Positions 1 through 8,832 of a stretch of 59,918 nucleotides of DNA are shown here, piece by piece (the stretch's first letter is position 1; every line of letters starts with the position of its first letter). The notes beneath the pieces are model-generated. The model did no database searches and was not told the origin of the DNA. It saw only the letters and a list, made by a program, of their open reading frames with translations. The translations under genes and the position numbers were made by a program. This DNA comes from Marinomonas hwangdonensis (lineage in GTDB: Bacteria > Pseudomonadota > Gammaproteobacteria > Pseudomonadales > Marinomonadaceae): contig NZ_RIZG01000009.1 in assembly GCF_003721245.1 (NCBI RefSeq), positions 1 to 59,918 of the forward strand, written 5' to 3'.

Positions 1-68
1 GATAGCTCACGCTGTCAGGGCTTTTTTTTCGTCTCAAGAAAATGGACAGAAACATCACCCACTCAAGG

Positions 69-149
69 CCTTCCCCTTGGTCACCGATGCGCTTGCGCCT
101 GTTTCGCAGGCTCAACGCGTCAGCGCGCATCGACGACCAAGGGGAGAGG
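69..149. repeat. Nested inverted repeat (large imperfect hairpin) in gene-free DNA
   Basis: Positions 73-82 (CCCCTTGGTC) pair perfectly with 135-144 (GACCAAGGGG). Inside that, 86-92 (GATGCGC) pair with 125-131 (GCGCATC), and 97-101 (GCCTG) pair with 107-111 (CAGGC) around a five-base loop. The structure is stem-within-stem, as in a folded RNA or a mobile palindromic element. It has no T-tract directly after it, so a simple terminator is unlikely. A run of eight T at 22-29 suggests the tail of a terminator whose left arm lies before the window. The rest of 1-299 holds no gene I can support. Confidence 0.6.
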
Positions 150-299
150 CTCTACCCAAATGCGCTGTGGCTAGGATCTCATGACATCGGTGTGAATCGG
201 CGACCAATGTTTGGCTATCAGCCGTCTTGTGATAGTTTGCCAGTTTAAGGTTTAATTTATATTAGTGAGTAATGAATTTATAGTTAGGTAATATTTTTG

Positions 300-1619
300 A
301 TGAAGATGAATAAAGTGTGGCTTTCAGTATACGAAAAAATAGTAAACAGCGAGGATGCTAGGGCGTGCAAAGCGATTGATGAGTCAGCTTGTAAAGTAGT
401 GCCAGGAAATTTTATTAAAATTATCATCGCGCAGTTTTTTACCAGTTTAGGAGACGCGATCATTAATCCAAAGGTAACATTGCCTTGGGTGATGCAGAGT
501 GTTGGAGCTCCTTTATATCTTGTGGCTTGGTTGGTTCCTATTCGAGAGTCGGGCTCGTTATTGCCGCAATTGGCTATTGCGAGTTTTGTTCGTAGGATGC
601 CGATTAGAAAATGGGTATGGGTTGCAGGTAGTGCTTTACAGGCAGTTAGTGTCACCTTGATAGGATTGGTTGCCCTTTTTATGCAAGGCTCTATAGCGGG
701 TTGGATGATTATTCTATGTCTGGCTGTTTTTAGTGTAGCAAGGGGGCTAAGTTCGGTTGCTTCAAAAGATGTGTTGGGTAAAACGATACCAAAGACTCAA
801 CGCGGACAAGTAACCGGTTGGTCAGGAAGTATGGCTGGGCTTGTCACGGTTGGGGTTGCAGCAATCCTATTTTTTGTTGCTTTGACGCCTTTAGAGGGAA
901 GCGCTTATATTTATGGTTTAGCTGTCATTGGTGCAGCGTCCGTTTGGGTGGCCGGTGCACTTGTTTATTCCACCGTGAAAGAGTTTCCAGGTGAGGTCGA
1001 AGGTGGAAAAAATGGATTAAAAGAGGCATTAGGACAGCTAGCTCTGCTAAAAACGGATACGGTCTTCCGTCGTTTTGTCATTACCCGATCGCTGCTACTG
1101 TGCACGGCATTGAGCGCGCCTTTTTACATAGTGTTGGCGCAACAAACGCTTGGGAGTAGTATGTGGGTATTGGCTATGTTTATAGCGGCTAGCGGTTTTG
1201 CTTCTCTTATTTCTGCTCCTTTTTGGGGGCGTTTTTCAGACCGATCTAGCCGGTTTGTTATGATAATCGCGAGTTTTGTTAGTGTTCTTGTAGGGGGAAG
1301 CCTATTTCTTTTGTCTTTGTTGACACCTGATGCATTGTCAAACTGGGTTATATTACCCTCTCTATATTTTTTACTTACGATAGCGCATCAGGGAATCCGT
1401 GTAGGAAGAAAAACCTATCTTGTTGACTTATCTGATGGCAATAAGCGTACAAGTTACGTTGCTGTGAGTAACACGGTAATTGGCTTTATACTCTTGGTGT
1501 TGAGTCTGATCGGTACACTGACTCAATTTATATCGATTGCAGGATTGGTGCTTATTTTCTCAATGATGGCATTGGCTGGGGTTGTAATGGCCAGCAAGTT
1601 GCCTGAAATAGGCTCTTAA
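300..1619 (+). CDS. MFS transporter, substrate unknown
   Basis: The product is a 439-residue integral membrane protein of the major facilitator superfamily, with about 12 hydrophobic segments spread over the whole length. A motif-A-like loop, GRFSDRSSR, lies near residues 310-318 between two membrane segments of the second half. A soluble N-terminal stretch of about 40 residues comes before the first membrane segment. The start is taken as ATG at 300; an AGG at 286-288 could also serve a TTG at 297 or an ATG at 306. The gene stands alone and converges on purK, with a 13-bp hairpin between them. The substrate cannot be read from the sequence. The family call is safe, the specificity unknown. 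Confidence 0.8.
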   Translation: MKMNKVWLSVYEKIVNSEDARACKAIDESACKVVPGNFIKIIIAQFFTSLGDAIINPKVTLPWVMQSVGAPLYLVAWLVPIRESGSLLPQLAIASFVRRMPIRKWVWVAGSALQAVSVTLIGLVALFMQGSIAGWMIILCLAVFSVARGLSSVASKDVLGKTIPKTQRGQVTGWSGSMAGLVTVGVAAILFFVALTPLEGSAYIYGLAVIGAASVWVAGALVYSTVKEFPGEVEGGKNGLKEALGQLALLKTDTVFRRFVITRSLLLCTALSAPFYIVLAQQTLGSSMWVLAMFIAASGFASLISAPFWGRFSDRSSRFVMIIASFVSVLVGGSLFLLSLLTPDALSNWVILPSLYFLLTIAHQGIRVGRKTYLVDLSDGNKRTSYVAVSNTVIGFILLVLSLIGTLTQFISIAGLVLIFSMMALAGVVMASKLPEIGS

Positions 1620-1637
1620 ACTGTCTGAATGACTGTG

Positions 1638-1668
1638 CGTTGTCCATATTGATTAAATATGGACAACG
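1638..1668. terminator. Hairpin between convergent MFS gene and purK
   Basis: Positions 1638-1650 (CGTTGTCCATATT) and 1656-1668 form a perfect 13-bp stem with a five-base loop. It lies 18 bases after the MFS stop and 9 bases beyond the purK stop. There is no clear T-tract on either side, so termination is inferred from its place between convergent genes. Confidence 0.5.
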
Positions 1669-1677
1669 TATTCAGCA

Positions 1678-2742
1678 TTAATTTGGAAGATTGTCTTTTA
1701 GCCAATTAAGTGCGGTAGGGTAGGGTTCAGGCATGTCTAGTGTATGCAATGCTGTTTCTAAAACAGCGAGTTTACCAGAGCAAAAGTTTAGGTGTCCAAC
1801 CTTACGGCCTAAGCGGACTTCTTTCTGATACCAATAAAGTTCCAAACCCTCGATATTAAGCCACTGATAGTCTAGGTCAATACCGATTAGATTAATCATC
1901 ATGCTTTGGTTTTTAACGTCAGCAGGAGCCAATGGCAGTCCTGTAACGGCGCGTACGTGGTTTTCGAATTGACATATACTGGCACCGGCTTGAGTCCAAT
2001 GGCCGCTGTTGTGAACACGTGGAGCCAGTTCATTAATCAATAAGTCGTCTCCCACCCGAAAACACTCCATTGCCATGACACCAACGTAATCTAAGGCATC
2101 CATCAGCTTACTGAGCATTGCTTCCGCTTTGCTTTGTAGCGGTTTAAGGCGCTCCAAGGGAGAAATGGACGCATAGAGTATGCCATTGATGTGAAGATTA
2201 AGCGTTAGAGGGTAAAAGTGTGTTTCACCATTTTTGCCGCGAACACCCACCAATGATACTTCTTCATCGAATTGAATGGCTTGCTCTGCGATGGCATAGC
2301 CTTTCCAATCTTCTGGTATGTCTGTGGATTCCGATTCTTTTAACCAAAATTGGCCTTTACCATCATAGCCACCACGACGACGTTTCAAAAGCACACGCTC
2401 GCCCAAGGTATGGTAGGCCTGTTTAGCGGTAGAGTCGCTTTCTACTGGGAACCACGGGGCGGTAGCCAGTTCAAGACGGTCTAACCATTGCTTTTGTGTT
2501 AATCGGTCTGCAAGTTGCGGGAAAGTGGCTAAATTGACAAAATTAGTGTGTGTTGCCAATTGCTTAGTGGCAACCGTTTCTGGCCATTCTTCTCGTTCTG
2601 CGGTGACCACGTCAGAGGGAGAGAGTGCTAAAGTCTCGGTCGATTCTATATCAACGGGGCGAACATCAACGCCAAGAGGTGTGCCTGCCTGTTTTAGCAT
2701 GGCGCCTAGCTGGCCTGCGCCCAATACCCATAAAACGGACAT
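1678..2742 (-). CDS. purK: 5-(carboxyamino)imidazole ribonucleotide synthase PurK
   Basis: PurK is an ATP-grasp enzyme of purine synthesis that carboxylates AIR with bicarbonate and ATP to give N5-CAIR, which PurE then rearranges. The 354-residue length fits the family. The N-terminal dinucleotide-like loop GAGQLG is at residues 8-13. The ATP-grasp loop RRGGYDGKGQ is at 122-131, and the metal/phosphate-binding segment NELAPRVHNSGHW is at 237-249. The ATG lies 3 bases after the purE stop, so the two are co-transcribed in the usual purE-purK order. Confidence 0.96.
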   Translation of the reverse strand: MSVLWVLGAGQLGAMLKQAGTPLGVDVRPVDIESTETLALSPSDVVTAEREEWPETVATKQLATHTNFVNLATFPQLADRLTQKQWLDRLELATAPWFPVESDSTAKQAYHTLGERVLLKRRRGGYDGKGQFWLKESESTDIPEDWKGYAIAEQAIQFDEEVSLVGVRGKNGETHFYPLTLNLHINGILYASISPLERLKPLQSKAEAMLSKLMDALDYVGVMAMECFRVGDDLLINELAPRVHNSGHWTQAGASICQFENHVRAVTGLPLAPADVKNQSMMINLIGIDLDYQWLNIEGLELYWYQKEVRLGRKVGHLNFCSGKLAVLETALHTLDMPEPYPTALNWLKDNLPN

Positions 2743-2745
2743 AAT

Positions 2746-3237
2746 TTAAGCCTCTCTTGGGTCAGGGTTAGCGAGAACTGTGTCAGTTTGATGCTTTCTG
2801 AAAGCGTCAATTTTCGCCGCAAGCTCTGGATTAGAAACCGCTAGAATTTGGCATGCTAATAAGCCAGCATTAAAGGCACCAGCACTCCCGATCGCAAGTG
2901 TGCCAACGGCGACGCCTTTTGGCATTTGTGCGATAGACAATAAACTGTCCATACCGTTTAGTGCCTTACTTTGTACCGGTACACCCAGTACTGGCAAGCG
3001 TGTATGGGCGGCTACCATGCCTGGTAAGTGGGCAGCACCGCCGGCACCGCCGATGATGACTTTGAAGCCTTTATCGGCTGCGCTTTCTGAAAACTCTGCA
3101 AGTTTGGCTGGGGTTCTATGGGCAGAAACCACTTCTACATGATAGCTAACGCCCAGTGCGTCCATGATTTCAGCAGCGCCTTCCATTGTGCTCCAGTCAC
3201 TTTTTGAGCCCATGATTAGGGCAACATCTGCTTGCAA
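2746..3237 (-). CDS. purE: N5-carboxyaminoimidazole ribonucleotide mutase PurE
   Basis: PurE converts N5-CAIR to CAIR in purine synthesis, acting directly after PurK. The substrate-binding motif GSKSDW is near residue 10, the catalytic-histidine motif SAHRTP at 38-43, and the glycine-rich segment [12 protein letters not shown] at 63-74. I chose a TTG start at 3237 because AGGAGA lies six bases upstream on the coding strand and the resulting 163 residues match the family. A longer frame from another TTG at 3264 would add nine residues with no such ribosome site. First gene of the purE-purK operon. Confidence 0.94.
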   Translation of the reverse strand: MQADVALIMGSKSDWSTMEGAAEIMDALGVSYHVEVVSAHRTPAKLAEFSESAADKGFKVIIGGAGGAAHLPGMVAAHTRLPVLGVPVQSKALNGMDSLLSIAQMPKGVAVGTLAIGSAGAFNAGLLACQILAVSNPELAAKIDAFRKHQTDTVLANPDPREA

Positions 3238-3433
3238 AATATTTCTCCTATTGGTTGTGTTCAACGTGGTGTCGAGGGGAAACGTTGAAGTAGGTCGATA
3301 AGCCTGTCAAATATCCATGAAGCCTAACGCATTTCTATCTGACAAATAATTGGCGGCTAATATAGCCGATTTTGATGTAAACAGCGAGCTTTCAGGGGGG
3401 CTAGAGTATTTGGGATGAGGTGAAACTCAAAAA

Positions 3434-3456
3434 AAGAGCGACTTAGAGTCGCTCTT
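3434..3456 (-). terminator. Intrinsic terminator overlapping the 3' end of mgsA
   Basis: AAGAGCGACT (3434-3443) pairs with AGTCGCTCTT (3447-3456) around a three-base loop. On the minus strand it is followed by a run of seven T. The mgsA stop codon (3443-3445) lies at the loop edge, so one arm of the terminator encodes the last residues of MgsA. Confidence 0.9.
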
Positions 3457-3913
3457 GGAGGTACTTTTCATAATCTGGAATTTGCCGCTCAAATGCGCTT
3501 TCAAACAAGGGCGATGAAACAAGAAAGTTGGCCGATGACACGCTGCAGGCGATTGGGATATTCCAAACTGCCGCGACTCTAAGCAGTGCCTTGATATCTG
3601 GATCATGGGGCATAGGCTCAAAGGGGTCCCAGAAGAAAATCAACACATCAATTTTGCCTTCTGCGATCATGCCACCAAGTTGTTGGTCGCCACCAAGGGG
3701 GCCACTAATCAGCGATTGCACGGGAACATTAAGCTGTTTTTGCATTAAGTTTCCGGTGGTGCCAGTTGCCATCAAATTGTGTTTGATTAGCTTGTCTTTG
3801 TGCTTCTCTGCCCACTCTATGAGCGCTGGCTTCATATTATCATGAGCCACCAGAGCGACGTTTTTACGCTCTGGGGTCGTGATGGTTTTCTGTTGCAATG
3901 TTTTGCTCTTCAC
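3443..3913 (-). CDS. mgsA: Methylglyoxal synthase MgsA
   Basis: MgsA converts dihydroxyacetone phosphate to methylglyoxal and phosphate, an overflow bypass of lower glycolysis that frees phosphate. The 156-residue protein carries the phosphate-binding and catalytic segment GPLGGDQQ (Asp76) and the downstream pair in MPHDPD (His103, Asp106), with another expected active-site histidine in AHD (His24). The start is GTG at 3913, six bases after the pyk stop, with GAGGAA inside the end of pyk as its ribosome site. The pyk-mgsA pairing is a sensible operon because both act on triose-phosphate flux. Its last codons form part of a terminator hairpin. Confidence 0.94.
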   Translation of the reverse strand: MKSKTLQQKTITTPERKNVALVAHDNMKPALIEWAEKHKDKLIKHNLMATGTTGNLMQKQLNVPVQSLISGPLGGDQQLGGMIAEGKIDVLIFFWDPFEPMPHDPDIKALLRVAAVWNIPIACSVSSANFLVSSPLFESAFERQIPDYEKYLQERL

Positions 3914-3919
3914 TGTGAG

Positions 3920-5368
3920 TTATTCCTCGACAGCGCCGACTTCTACGATTTTCATCATATTGGTGGTGCCATAGCTCACCAGGTGGTCGCCTTTAGTGAC
4001 AATGACAAGATCGCCATCTTGGATTAAACCGAGAGATTTAACATGATCTACTAAGCCTGCAACTATGGTATCGACGTTAAAATCTTGTGAAGAGAAGGCT
4101 ACTGGTGTGACGCCACGATAAAGGGTCACTTTATTCAGCGTTGCTTGATTCGGTGACAAGGCATAGATAGGTAAACCAGAGCTAATGCGAGACATTAGAA
4201 GTGGCGTCGTTCCAGAATCGGTCAAGCTGATGATGGCTTTAACACCTTCCAAGTGATTGGCGGCATACATGGCAGACATGGCGATGGTTTCGTCAATGTT
4301 TGTGAATGTCACATCAATGCGGTGTTTTGAACGGTTGATTGCAGGTTGCTTTTCGGCGCCCAAGCAAACACGATTCATAGTACGGATGACTTCTTCTGGA
4401 TAAGCACCGGCAGCGGTTTCGGCTGACAACATAACAGCATCTGTTCCATCTAGCACTGCGTTAGCAACGTCAAACACTTCCGCTCGCGTTGGCATAGCGC
4501 TGGTGATCATGGTTTCCATCATCTGTGTCGCTGTGATAACAGGACGGTTTAACTGACGGCAACGTTTGATCATGTGTTTCTGAACGCCGATGAGTTCTGC
4601 GTCACCAATTTCAACACCTAGGTCACCACGAGCCACCATAACAGCGTCAGAAGCAAGAATAATGGCGTCTAGAGTGGCGTGATCTGCAACCGCTTCAGCG
4701 CGTTCAACCTTGGAAATAATTCCCGCTTTTAGACCTGCTGCTTCTGCTAGAGCACGTGCTTCGTGTAAGTCGTCGGCGCAACGAGGGAAAGAAACCGCAA
4801 GATAGTCCGCTTTTAGAGCAGCGGCTGTTTTGATGTCTTCTCTGTCTTTGTCTGTTAGTGCCGCAGCAGACAGTCCACCGCCTTGGCGGTTGATTCCTTT
4901 GTTGTTAGAAAGTGCACCACCAACAATTACCTTGGTGATTACTTCCATGCCTTTCACTTCGAGAACTTCAAGAACCACACGGCCGTCGTCGAGCAAGAGA
5001 ATATTGCCGGGTTCTGAGTCTGCTGCCAATTGAGGATAATCAATCCCGACGCGTGTCTCATCACCATTATTTTTGTCAAACCCAACGTCTAAAACAAAAG
5101 TCGCGCCATCTTTGAGTTCCACTTTCGTCTCTTTAAAGCGAGCGATACGAATTTTGGGGCCTTGTAGATCGCCCAGAATCGCAACGTGACGGTTGTTCTT
5201 TTTCGCCATGGCACGAACTACTTCCGCTCGGTTTATATGATCTTCTGGCTGTCCATGAGAGAAATTAAGACGAAATACATTGGCACCTGCCAATATAAGC
5301 TTTTCGATCATCTCAGGGGAGCTTGAAGCAGGGCCTAGAGTGGCAACGATTTTAGTTCTACGAGTCAT
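3920..5368 (-). CDS. pyk: Pyruvate kinase
   Basis: Pyruvate kinase transfers phosphate from phosphoenolpyruvate to ADP as the last step of glycolysis and the Entner-Doudoroff route. The 482-residue protein shows [10 protein letters not shown] at residues 6-15, LNFSHG at 34-39, GDLQGPKIR near 66-74, and further on the [20 protein letters not shown] and TATQMMETM signatures of the barrel active site, then the C-terminal allosteric domain. The ATG at 5368 starts the conserved [12 protein letters not shown]; the frame extends four codons to a TTG without support. It follows gap leftward after an 81-base spacer with a hairpin, and precedes mgsA. Confidence 0.96.
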   Translation of the reverse strand: MTRRTKIVATLGPASSSPEMIEKLILAGANVFRLNFSHGQPEDHINRAEVVRAMAKKNNRHVAILGDLQGPKIRIARFKETKVELKDGATFVLDVGFDKNNGDETRVGIDYPQLAADSEPGNILLLDDGRVVLEVLEVKGMEVITKVIVGGALSNNKGINRQGGGLSAAALTDKDREDIKTAAALKADYLAVSFPRCADDLHEARALAEAAGLKAGIISKVERAEAVADHATLDAIILASDAVMVARGDLGVEIGDAELIGVQKHMIKRCRQLNRPVITATQMMETMITSAMPTRAEVFDVANAVLDGTDAVMLSAETAAGAYPEEVIRTMNRVCLGAEKQPAINRSKHRIDVTFTNIDETIAMSAMYAANHLEGVKAIISLTDSGTTPLLMSRISSGLPIYALSPNQATLNKVTLYRGVTPVAFSSQDFNVDTIVAGLVDHVKSLGLIQDGDLVIVTKGDHLVSYGTTNMMKIVEVGAVEE

Positions 5369-5414
5369 TATATGTACCAAAAATTAATAAGCGTGAAATA
5401 GAGTATAGGAGACG

Positions 5415-5440
5415 ACAAAGGCTGCGTCAGCAGCCTTTGT
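5415..5440 (-). terminator. Hairpin between gap and pyk
   Basis: ACAAAGGCTGC (5415-5425) pairs perfectly with GCAGCCTTTGT (5430-5440) around GTCA. On the minus strand the following T-rich stretch is weak (TTTGTCGTCTCC), so partial termination or mRNA end protection between gap and pyk is more likely than a complete stop. Confidence 0.6.
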
Positions 5441-5449
5441 GTATTTTGA

Positions 5450-6463
5450 TTATTTTGCAGCCATTAATGCAATGGTATTATCGAGCATTCGGTTTGAAAA
5501 TCCCCACTCGTTATCATACCACGCCATTATTTTAACCAATTTACCTTGTACGCGCGTTTGTGTCGCATCAAAGTTAGAAGTATAGGCGCTGTGGTTAAAG
5601 TCTGAAGAGACTAGTGGCTCATAGTTCACATGCAATACTTGAGCAAGAATAGGATCTGCTTTAACTGCATCTTCAATAATTTTGTTCACTTCTTCTACCG
5701 TAGTTTCACGTGGTGCAAGGAAGGTTAAATCGACCAATGAAACGTTGATAGTAGGGACGCGAACAGCCATGCCGTCAAATTTTCCAACCAGTTCAGGTAC
5801 AACAAGACCAACGGCTGCAGCCGCACCGGTTTTACTAGGAATCATGTTTTGAGCTGCGGCTCGAGCGCGATATAAATCTTCATGATAGACATCCGATAGA
5901 CGTTGATCATTGGTGTAAGCATGAATAGTCGTCATCAACCCACTTTCAATGCCCAGCTTATCGCTTAGGGGTTTTGCAACAGGCGCCAAACAGTTAGTTG
6001 TACAAGAAGCATTAGAGATAACCGTCATATCGGCGGTTAAAACGTTTTGGTTTACGCCGTACACAACGGTCGCATCTACGTCTTTACCTGGCGCAGAAAT
6101 GATGACTTTTTTTGCACCCGCTGTGATGTGGGCGCTGGCTTTTTCTTTTGTGGTAAAAAAGCCTGTGCACTCGTATACGACATCAACACCCAGTTCCGCC
6201 CATGGAAGATCGGCAGGGTTGCGTTCTGAGAAGGTGCGGATTTTATCTTGATTAACATAAAGCGCTTCATCGTCGAAGGTGACTTCTTCACTAAAACGAC
6301 CATGAACGGTATCGTACTTTGTTAAATGCGCGTTCGTTTTAGAATCACCAAGATCATTAATGGCGACTATTTGGATTTGATCACGCTTACCTGATTCATA
6401 CAAAGCTCTTAATGTGTTGCGTCCAATGCGTCCATAACCGTTGATAGCTACTTTAATCGTCAT
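5450..6463 (-). CDS. gap: Glyceraldehyde-3-phosphate dehydrogenase, type I
   Basis: The enzyme oxidises glyceraldehyde-3-phosphate with NAD and phosphate to 1,3-bisphosphoglycerate. The 337-residue protein has the Rossmann loop NGYGRIGR at residues 8-15, the catalytic cysteine in SNASCTTNC (Cys154) and the catalytic histidine in [10 protein letters not shown] (His181). The ATG at 6463 has AGAGG five bases upstream; a GTG two codons earlier is less likely. It is divergent from edd across a 382-base region with HexR-like operators, which fits gap being part of the HexR regulon in many gammaproteobacteria. A perfect 22-bp palindrome lies in its leader. Confidence 0.96.
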   Translation of the reverse strand: MTIKVAINGYGRIGRNTLRALYESGKRDQIQIVAINDLGDSKTNAHLTKYDTVHGRFSEEVTFDDEALYVNQDKIRTFSERNPADLPWAELGVDVVYECTGFFTTKEKASAHITAGAKKVIISAPGKDVDATVVYGVNQNVLTADMTVISNASCTTNCLAPVAKPLSDKLGIESGLMTTIHAYTNDQRLSDVYHEDLYRARAAAQNMIPSKTGAAAAVGLVVPELVGKFDGMAVRVPTINVSLVDLTFLAPRETTVEEVNKIIEDAVKADPILAQVLHVNYEPLVSSDFNHSAYTSNFDATQTRVQGKLVKIMAWYDNEWGFSNRMLDNTIALMAAK

Positions 6464-6492
6464 ACTCACCTCTAGAATCGTACAGAATTATC

Positions 6493-6514
6493 AAGTGTTC
6501 GAATTCGAACACTT
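6493..6514. promoter_or_regulatory. Perfect 22-bp palindrome in the gap leader
   Basis: The arm AAGTGTTCGAA (6493-6503) is followed directly by its exact reverse complement (6504-6514) with no spacer. It lies 30-51 bases upstream of the gap start and downstream of the nearest HexR-like box. The GTTCG/CGAAC half-sites are in the opposite order to a Gram-positive LexA box. It may be an operator for an unidentified regulator or an mRNA leader hairpin. Confidence 0.6.
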
Positions 6515-6536
6515 TGCGTTCGATATTGATATTTGA

Positions 6537-6551
6537 TGTAAAAATACTACA
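6537..6551. promoter_or_regulatory. HexR-like operator, gap side
   Basis: TGTAAAAATACTACA resembles the HexR consensus as I recall it (TGTARTNNNAYTACA); the right half matches fully and the left half differs at one base. It is about 80 bases upstream of gap. A hexR gene lies in this window at 10815-11678. Confidence 0.65.
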
Positions 6552-6702
6552 TATATGAATTTTTAAGCAAGAGTTTAGTCGTAAAATTCTTACCTTGCGT
6601 CGATTTTTTAATCAACTGCCTTGCTTATCCTACATATTATACTGATGTATGTTACAAATGCGGGTACATATTAGCTGAAGTAACCGATAAATTCGAATAA
6701 TA

Positions 6703-6717
6703 CGTAAAAAAATTACA
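6703..6717. promoter_or_regulatory. HexR-like operator, middle site (weaker)
   Basis: CGTAAAAAAATTACA keeps the ATTACA right half of the HexR palindrome but departs from the left half (CGTAAA against TGTART). It sits between the gap-proximal and edd-proximal boxes. AT-rich sequence makes a chance match possible. Confidence 0.4.
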
Positions 6718-6773
6718 TAAAAATGGTTTTTTTATGTGTTCTATCTGCAAATACAGGTGAAAATAAAGTAAAA

Positions 6774-6788
6774 TGTAGTAATATTACA
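6774..6788. promoter_or_regulatory. HexR-like operator, edd side
   Basis: TGTAGTAATATTACA fits both halves of the HexR consensus (TGTART, three bases, ATTACA). It lies 58-72 bases upstream of the edd start, where it could overlap the promoter. This is the best of the three candidate sites. Confidence 0.75.
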
Positions 6789-6845
6789 TAAAATTAAAGT
6801 ATCAGACTGATTGCAGAGTCAACTACACGAATAACGGAGATAGGC

Positions 6846-8660
6846 ATGAATCCGATTGTTGCTAAAGTGACGAACGACATCATTGAGAGAAGTAAAGCGC
6901 TGCGCAAGCAATACCTTAGTGATATGGAAAAGGCACAAGAACAAGGTCCACATCGCGGAAAATTATCCTGCGGTAATTTAGCCCACGGCTTTGCTGCGTG
7001 TCAGCCACAAGACAAGCAAAAATTGACGCTGATGGAAGAGGCCAATATTGGTATTGTGTCTTCCTATAACGATATGTTGTCAGCGCATCAACCGTATGAA
7101 AACTACCCAGATCAAATCCGTGCCGCTGTCCAAGAAATGGGCTCAGTAGCGCAGTTTGCCGGTGGTGTGCCTGCCATGTGCGATGGTGTTACGCAAGGTC
7201 AAGACGGCATGGAGTTAAGCTTGTTCAGTCGTGACAACATTGCCCAAGGTGCGGCGATTGCCTTGTCTCACAATATGTTTGATGCTGCGATTTATTTGGG
7301 GATTTGCGACAAAATTGTCCCTGGACTATTGATTGCTGCGTTGCGCTTTGGTCATTTACCTGCGTTATTCATCCCAGCGGGCCCTATGCGTTCTGGCATC
7401 ACCAATGCCGCTAAAGCTGCCGTTCGTCAGCGTTATGCGCAAGGTCAAGCTTCTCGAGAAGAATTACTTGAAGCGGAAGCAGCGTCTTACCACAGTGCAG
7501 GGACTTGTACATTTTACGGTACGGCCAATTCAAATCAGCTATTAGTAGAGATTATGGGGCTTCAGCTTCCAGGGTCCTCTTTTGTTAATCCCGATGATCC
7601 ATTACGTGGAGCCTTGACTAAGTATGCTTCTCAGCTAACGACGAAAATCACCGCGTTAGGCCGAGATTACCGACCTCTGTACGAGATTGTTGATGAGCGC
7701 AGTATTGTGAACTCGATTGTCGGTTTGTTGGCAACGGGTGGTTCAACTAACCATACAATGCATATAGTCGCTTATGCTCGTGCGGCTGGCATCATAGTGA
7801 CGTGGGATGATTTCTCCGCGCTGTCTAAAGTGGTGCCATCATTAACAAGAATATACCCCAATGGCCAGGCTGATATTAACCATTTCCATGCAGCAGGCGG
7901 CATGGCGTTTCTGGTTAAACAGTTATTGAAAGGTGGTTTATTGCACGAAGGCGTGAACACCATCATGGGTAAAGGCTTGACCCATTACACTAAAGAGCCG
8001 TTCTTGGACGGTGATGGCGTTGTGTGGCGTGATGGTCCTTCTGAAAGTTTAGACGAAGACGTAGTACGATCTTTTGAAAATCCTTTTAACAAAGAAGGTG
8101 GCTTATCTTTATTAAAAGGTAACTTAGGTCGATCCGTTATTAAGGTGTCTGCGGTAAAAGATGAAAACAAGATTATTGAAGCGCCAGCGGTTGTTTTCCA
8201 CAGCCAAAATGCTTTGGCTGATGCCATTGCGAGCGGTGAACTAAAGCGTGATTGTGTGGCAGTCGTGCGTTTCCAAGGTCCTAAAGCGTTAGGCATGCCT
8301 GAGCTACATAAACTTACGCCGTATCTAGGTAACCTGCAAGACCAAGGGTATCGCGTTGCCTTGGTAACAGATGGACGTATGTCTGGTGCATCGGGTAAGG
8401 TGCCTGCTGCGATTCATTTGACGCCAGAAGCCTTAGCCGGCGGACTGATTGCCAAGATCCAAGATGGCGACTTGATTCGTTTAGATGCGGTAGAAGGTAC
8501 CTTGTCAGTATTAATCTCTGATGAAGAATTGCACGCTCGTGAAGCGGCTCAACAAGATTTAACCGACTCCCATCAAGGCATGGGGCGGGAATTATTTAGC
8601 GCACAACGCATTTTAGTAAGTGGCGCAGAACAAGGCGCTTGTAGCCTGTTTAATGACTAA
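6846..8660 (+). CDS. edd: Phosphogluconate dehydratase Edd
   Basis: Edd dehydrates 6-phosphogluconate to 2-keto-3-deoxy-6-phosphogluconate, the first committed step of the Entner-Doudoroff pathway. It is an iron-sulfur dehydratase of the IlvD/Edd family. The 604-residue length matches. Cysteines that fit the cluster ligands lie in [12 protein letters not shown] (Cys112), GICDK (Cys154) and [12 protein letters not shown] (Cys221). The ATG at 6846 follows a GGAGATAGGC ribosome site. It is divergent from gap with HexR-like boxes between. eda, zwf and pgl are not in this window, so the pathway is split. A strong terminator follows at 8704-8730. Confidence 0.96.
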   Translation: MNPIVAKVTNDIIERSKALRKQYLSDMEKAQEQGPHRGKLSCGNLAHGFAACQPQDKQKLTLMEEANIGIVSSYNDMLSAHQPYENYPDQIRAAVQEMGSVAQFAGGVPAMCDGVTQGQDGMELSLFSRDNIAQGAAIALSHNMFDAAIYLGICDKIVPGLLIAALRFGHLPALFIPAGPMRSGITNAAKAAVRQRYAQGQASREELLEAEAASYHSAGTCTFYGTANSNQLLVEIMGLQLPGSSFVNPDDPLRGALTKYASQLTTKITALGRDYRPLYEIVDERSIVNSIVGLLATGGSTNHTMHIVAYARAAGIIVTWDDFSALSKVVPSLTRIYPNGQADINHFHAAGGMAFLVKQLLKGGLLHEGVNTIMGKGLTHYTKEPFLDGDGVVWRDGPSESLDEDVVRSFENPFNKEGGLSLLKGNLGRSVIKVSAVKDENKIIEAPAVVFHSQNALADAIASGELKRDCVAVVRFQGPKALGMPELHKLTPYLGNLQDQGYRVALVTDGRMSGASGKVPAAIHLTPEALAGGLIAKIQDGDLIRLDAVEGTLSVLISDEELHAREAAQQDLTDSHQGMGRELFSAQRILVSGAEQGACSLFND

Positions 8661-8703
8661 ACCTTTCCTCTGACTACTAACTTTTGTTAGTAAATGGTGT
8701 TTG

Positions 8704-8730
8704 GGGGCTTGTTTCAAGCCCCATTTTTTT
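8704..8730 (+). terminator. Intrinsic terminator of edd
   Basis: GGGGCTTG (8704-8711) pairs with CAAGCCCC (8715-8722) around TTT, followed by A and seven T. It ends the edd transcript about 45 bases after the stop. Confidence 0.93.
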
Positions 8731-8748
8731 GCCTAAAATTTACTCAAA

Positions 8749-8784
8749 AAAAGAGCCTGGATTCACTTGAATTCAGGCTCTTTT
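8749..8784 (-). terminator. Intrinsic terminator of putP (possibly bidirectional)
   Basis: AAAAGAGCCTG (8749-8759) pairs with CAGGCTCTTTT (8774-8784), with a further ATTCA/TGAAT pairing inside. On the minus strand a run of seven T follows the stem (52-46 of 8700), which fits termination of putP. The plus strand offers four T. Confidence 0.85.
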
Positions 8785-8832
8785 GCATCACTAATAAGAT
8801 ATGCTTATAGCATTTGACCTATTACTGAGAGT

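Noticed and set aside
22..29. T8 tract as a complete terminator
   Set aside because: Only the tail is in the window; the opposite stem arm cannot be seen.
69..149. Possible integron attC site
   Set aside because: A GCTCAAC half-core is present but no matching GTTRRRY core lies at the right place, and there is no integrase or cassette array.
42..248. 68-residue open frame at the left edge
   Set aside because: It runs through the inverted repeat, has no ribosome site and its product resembles no family.
3238..3264. Longer PurE start at TTG 3264
   Set aside because: AGGAGA lies six bases before the TTG at 3237, and the shorter protein has the family length.
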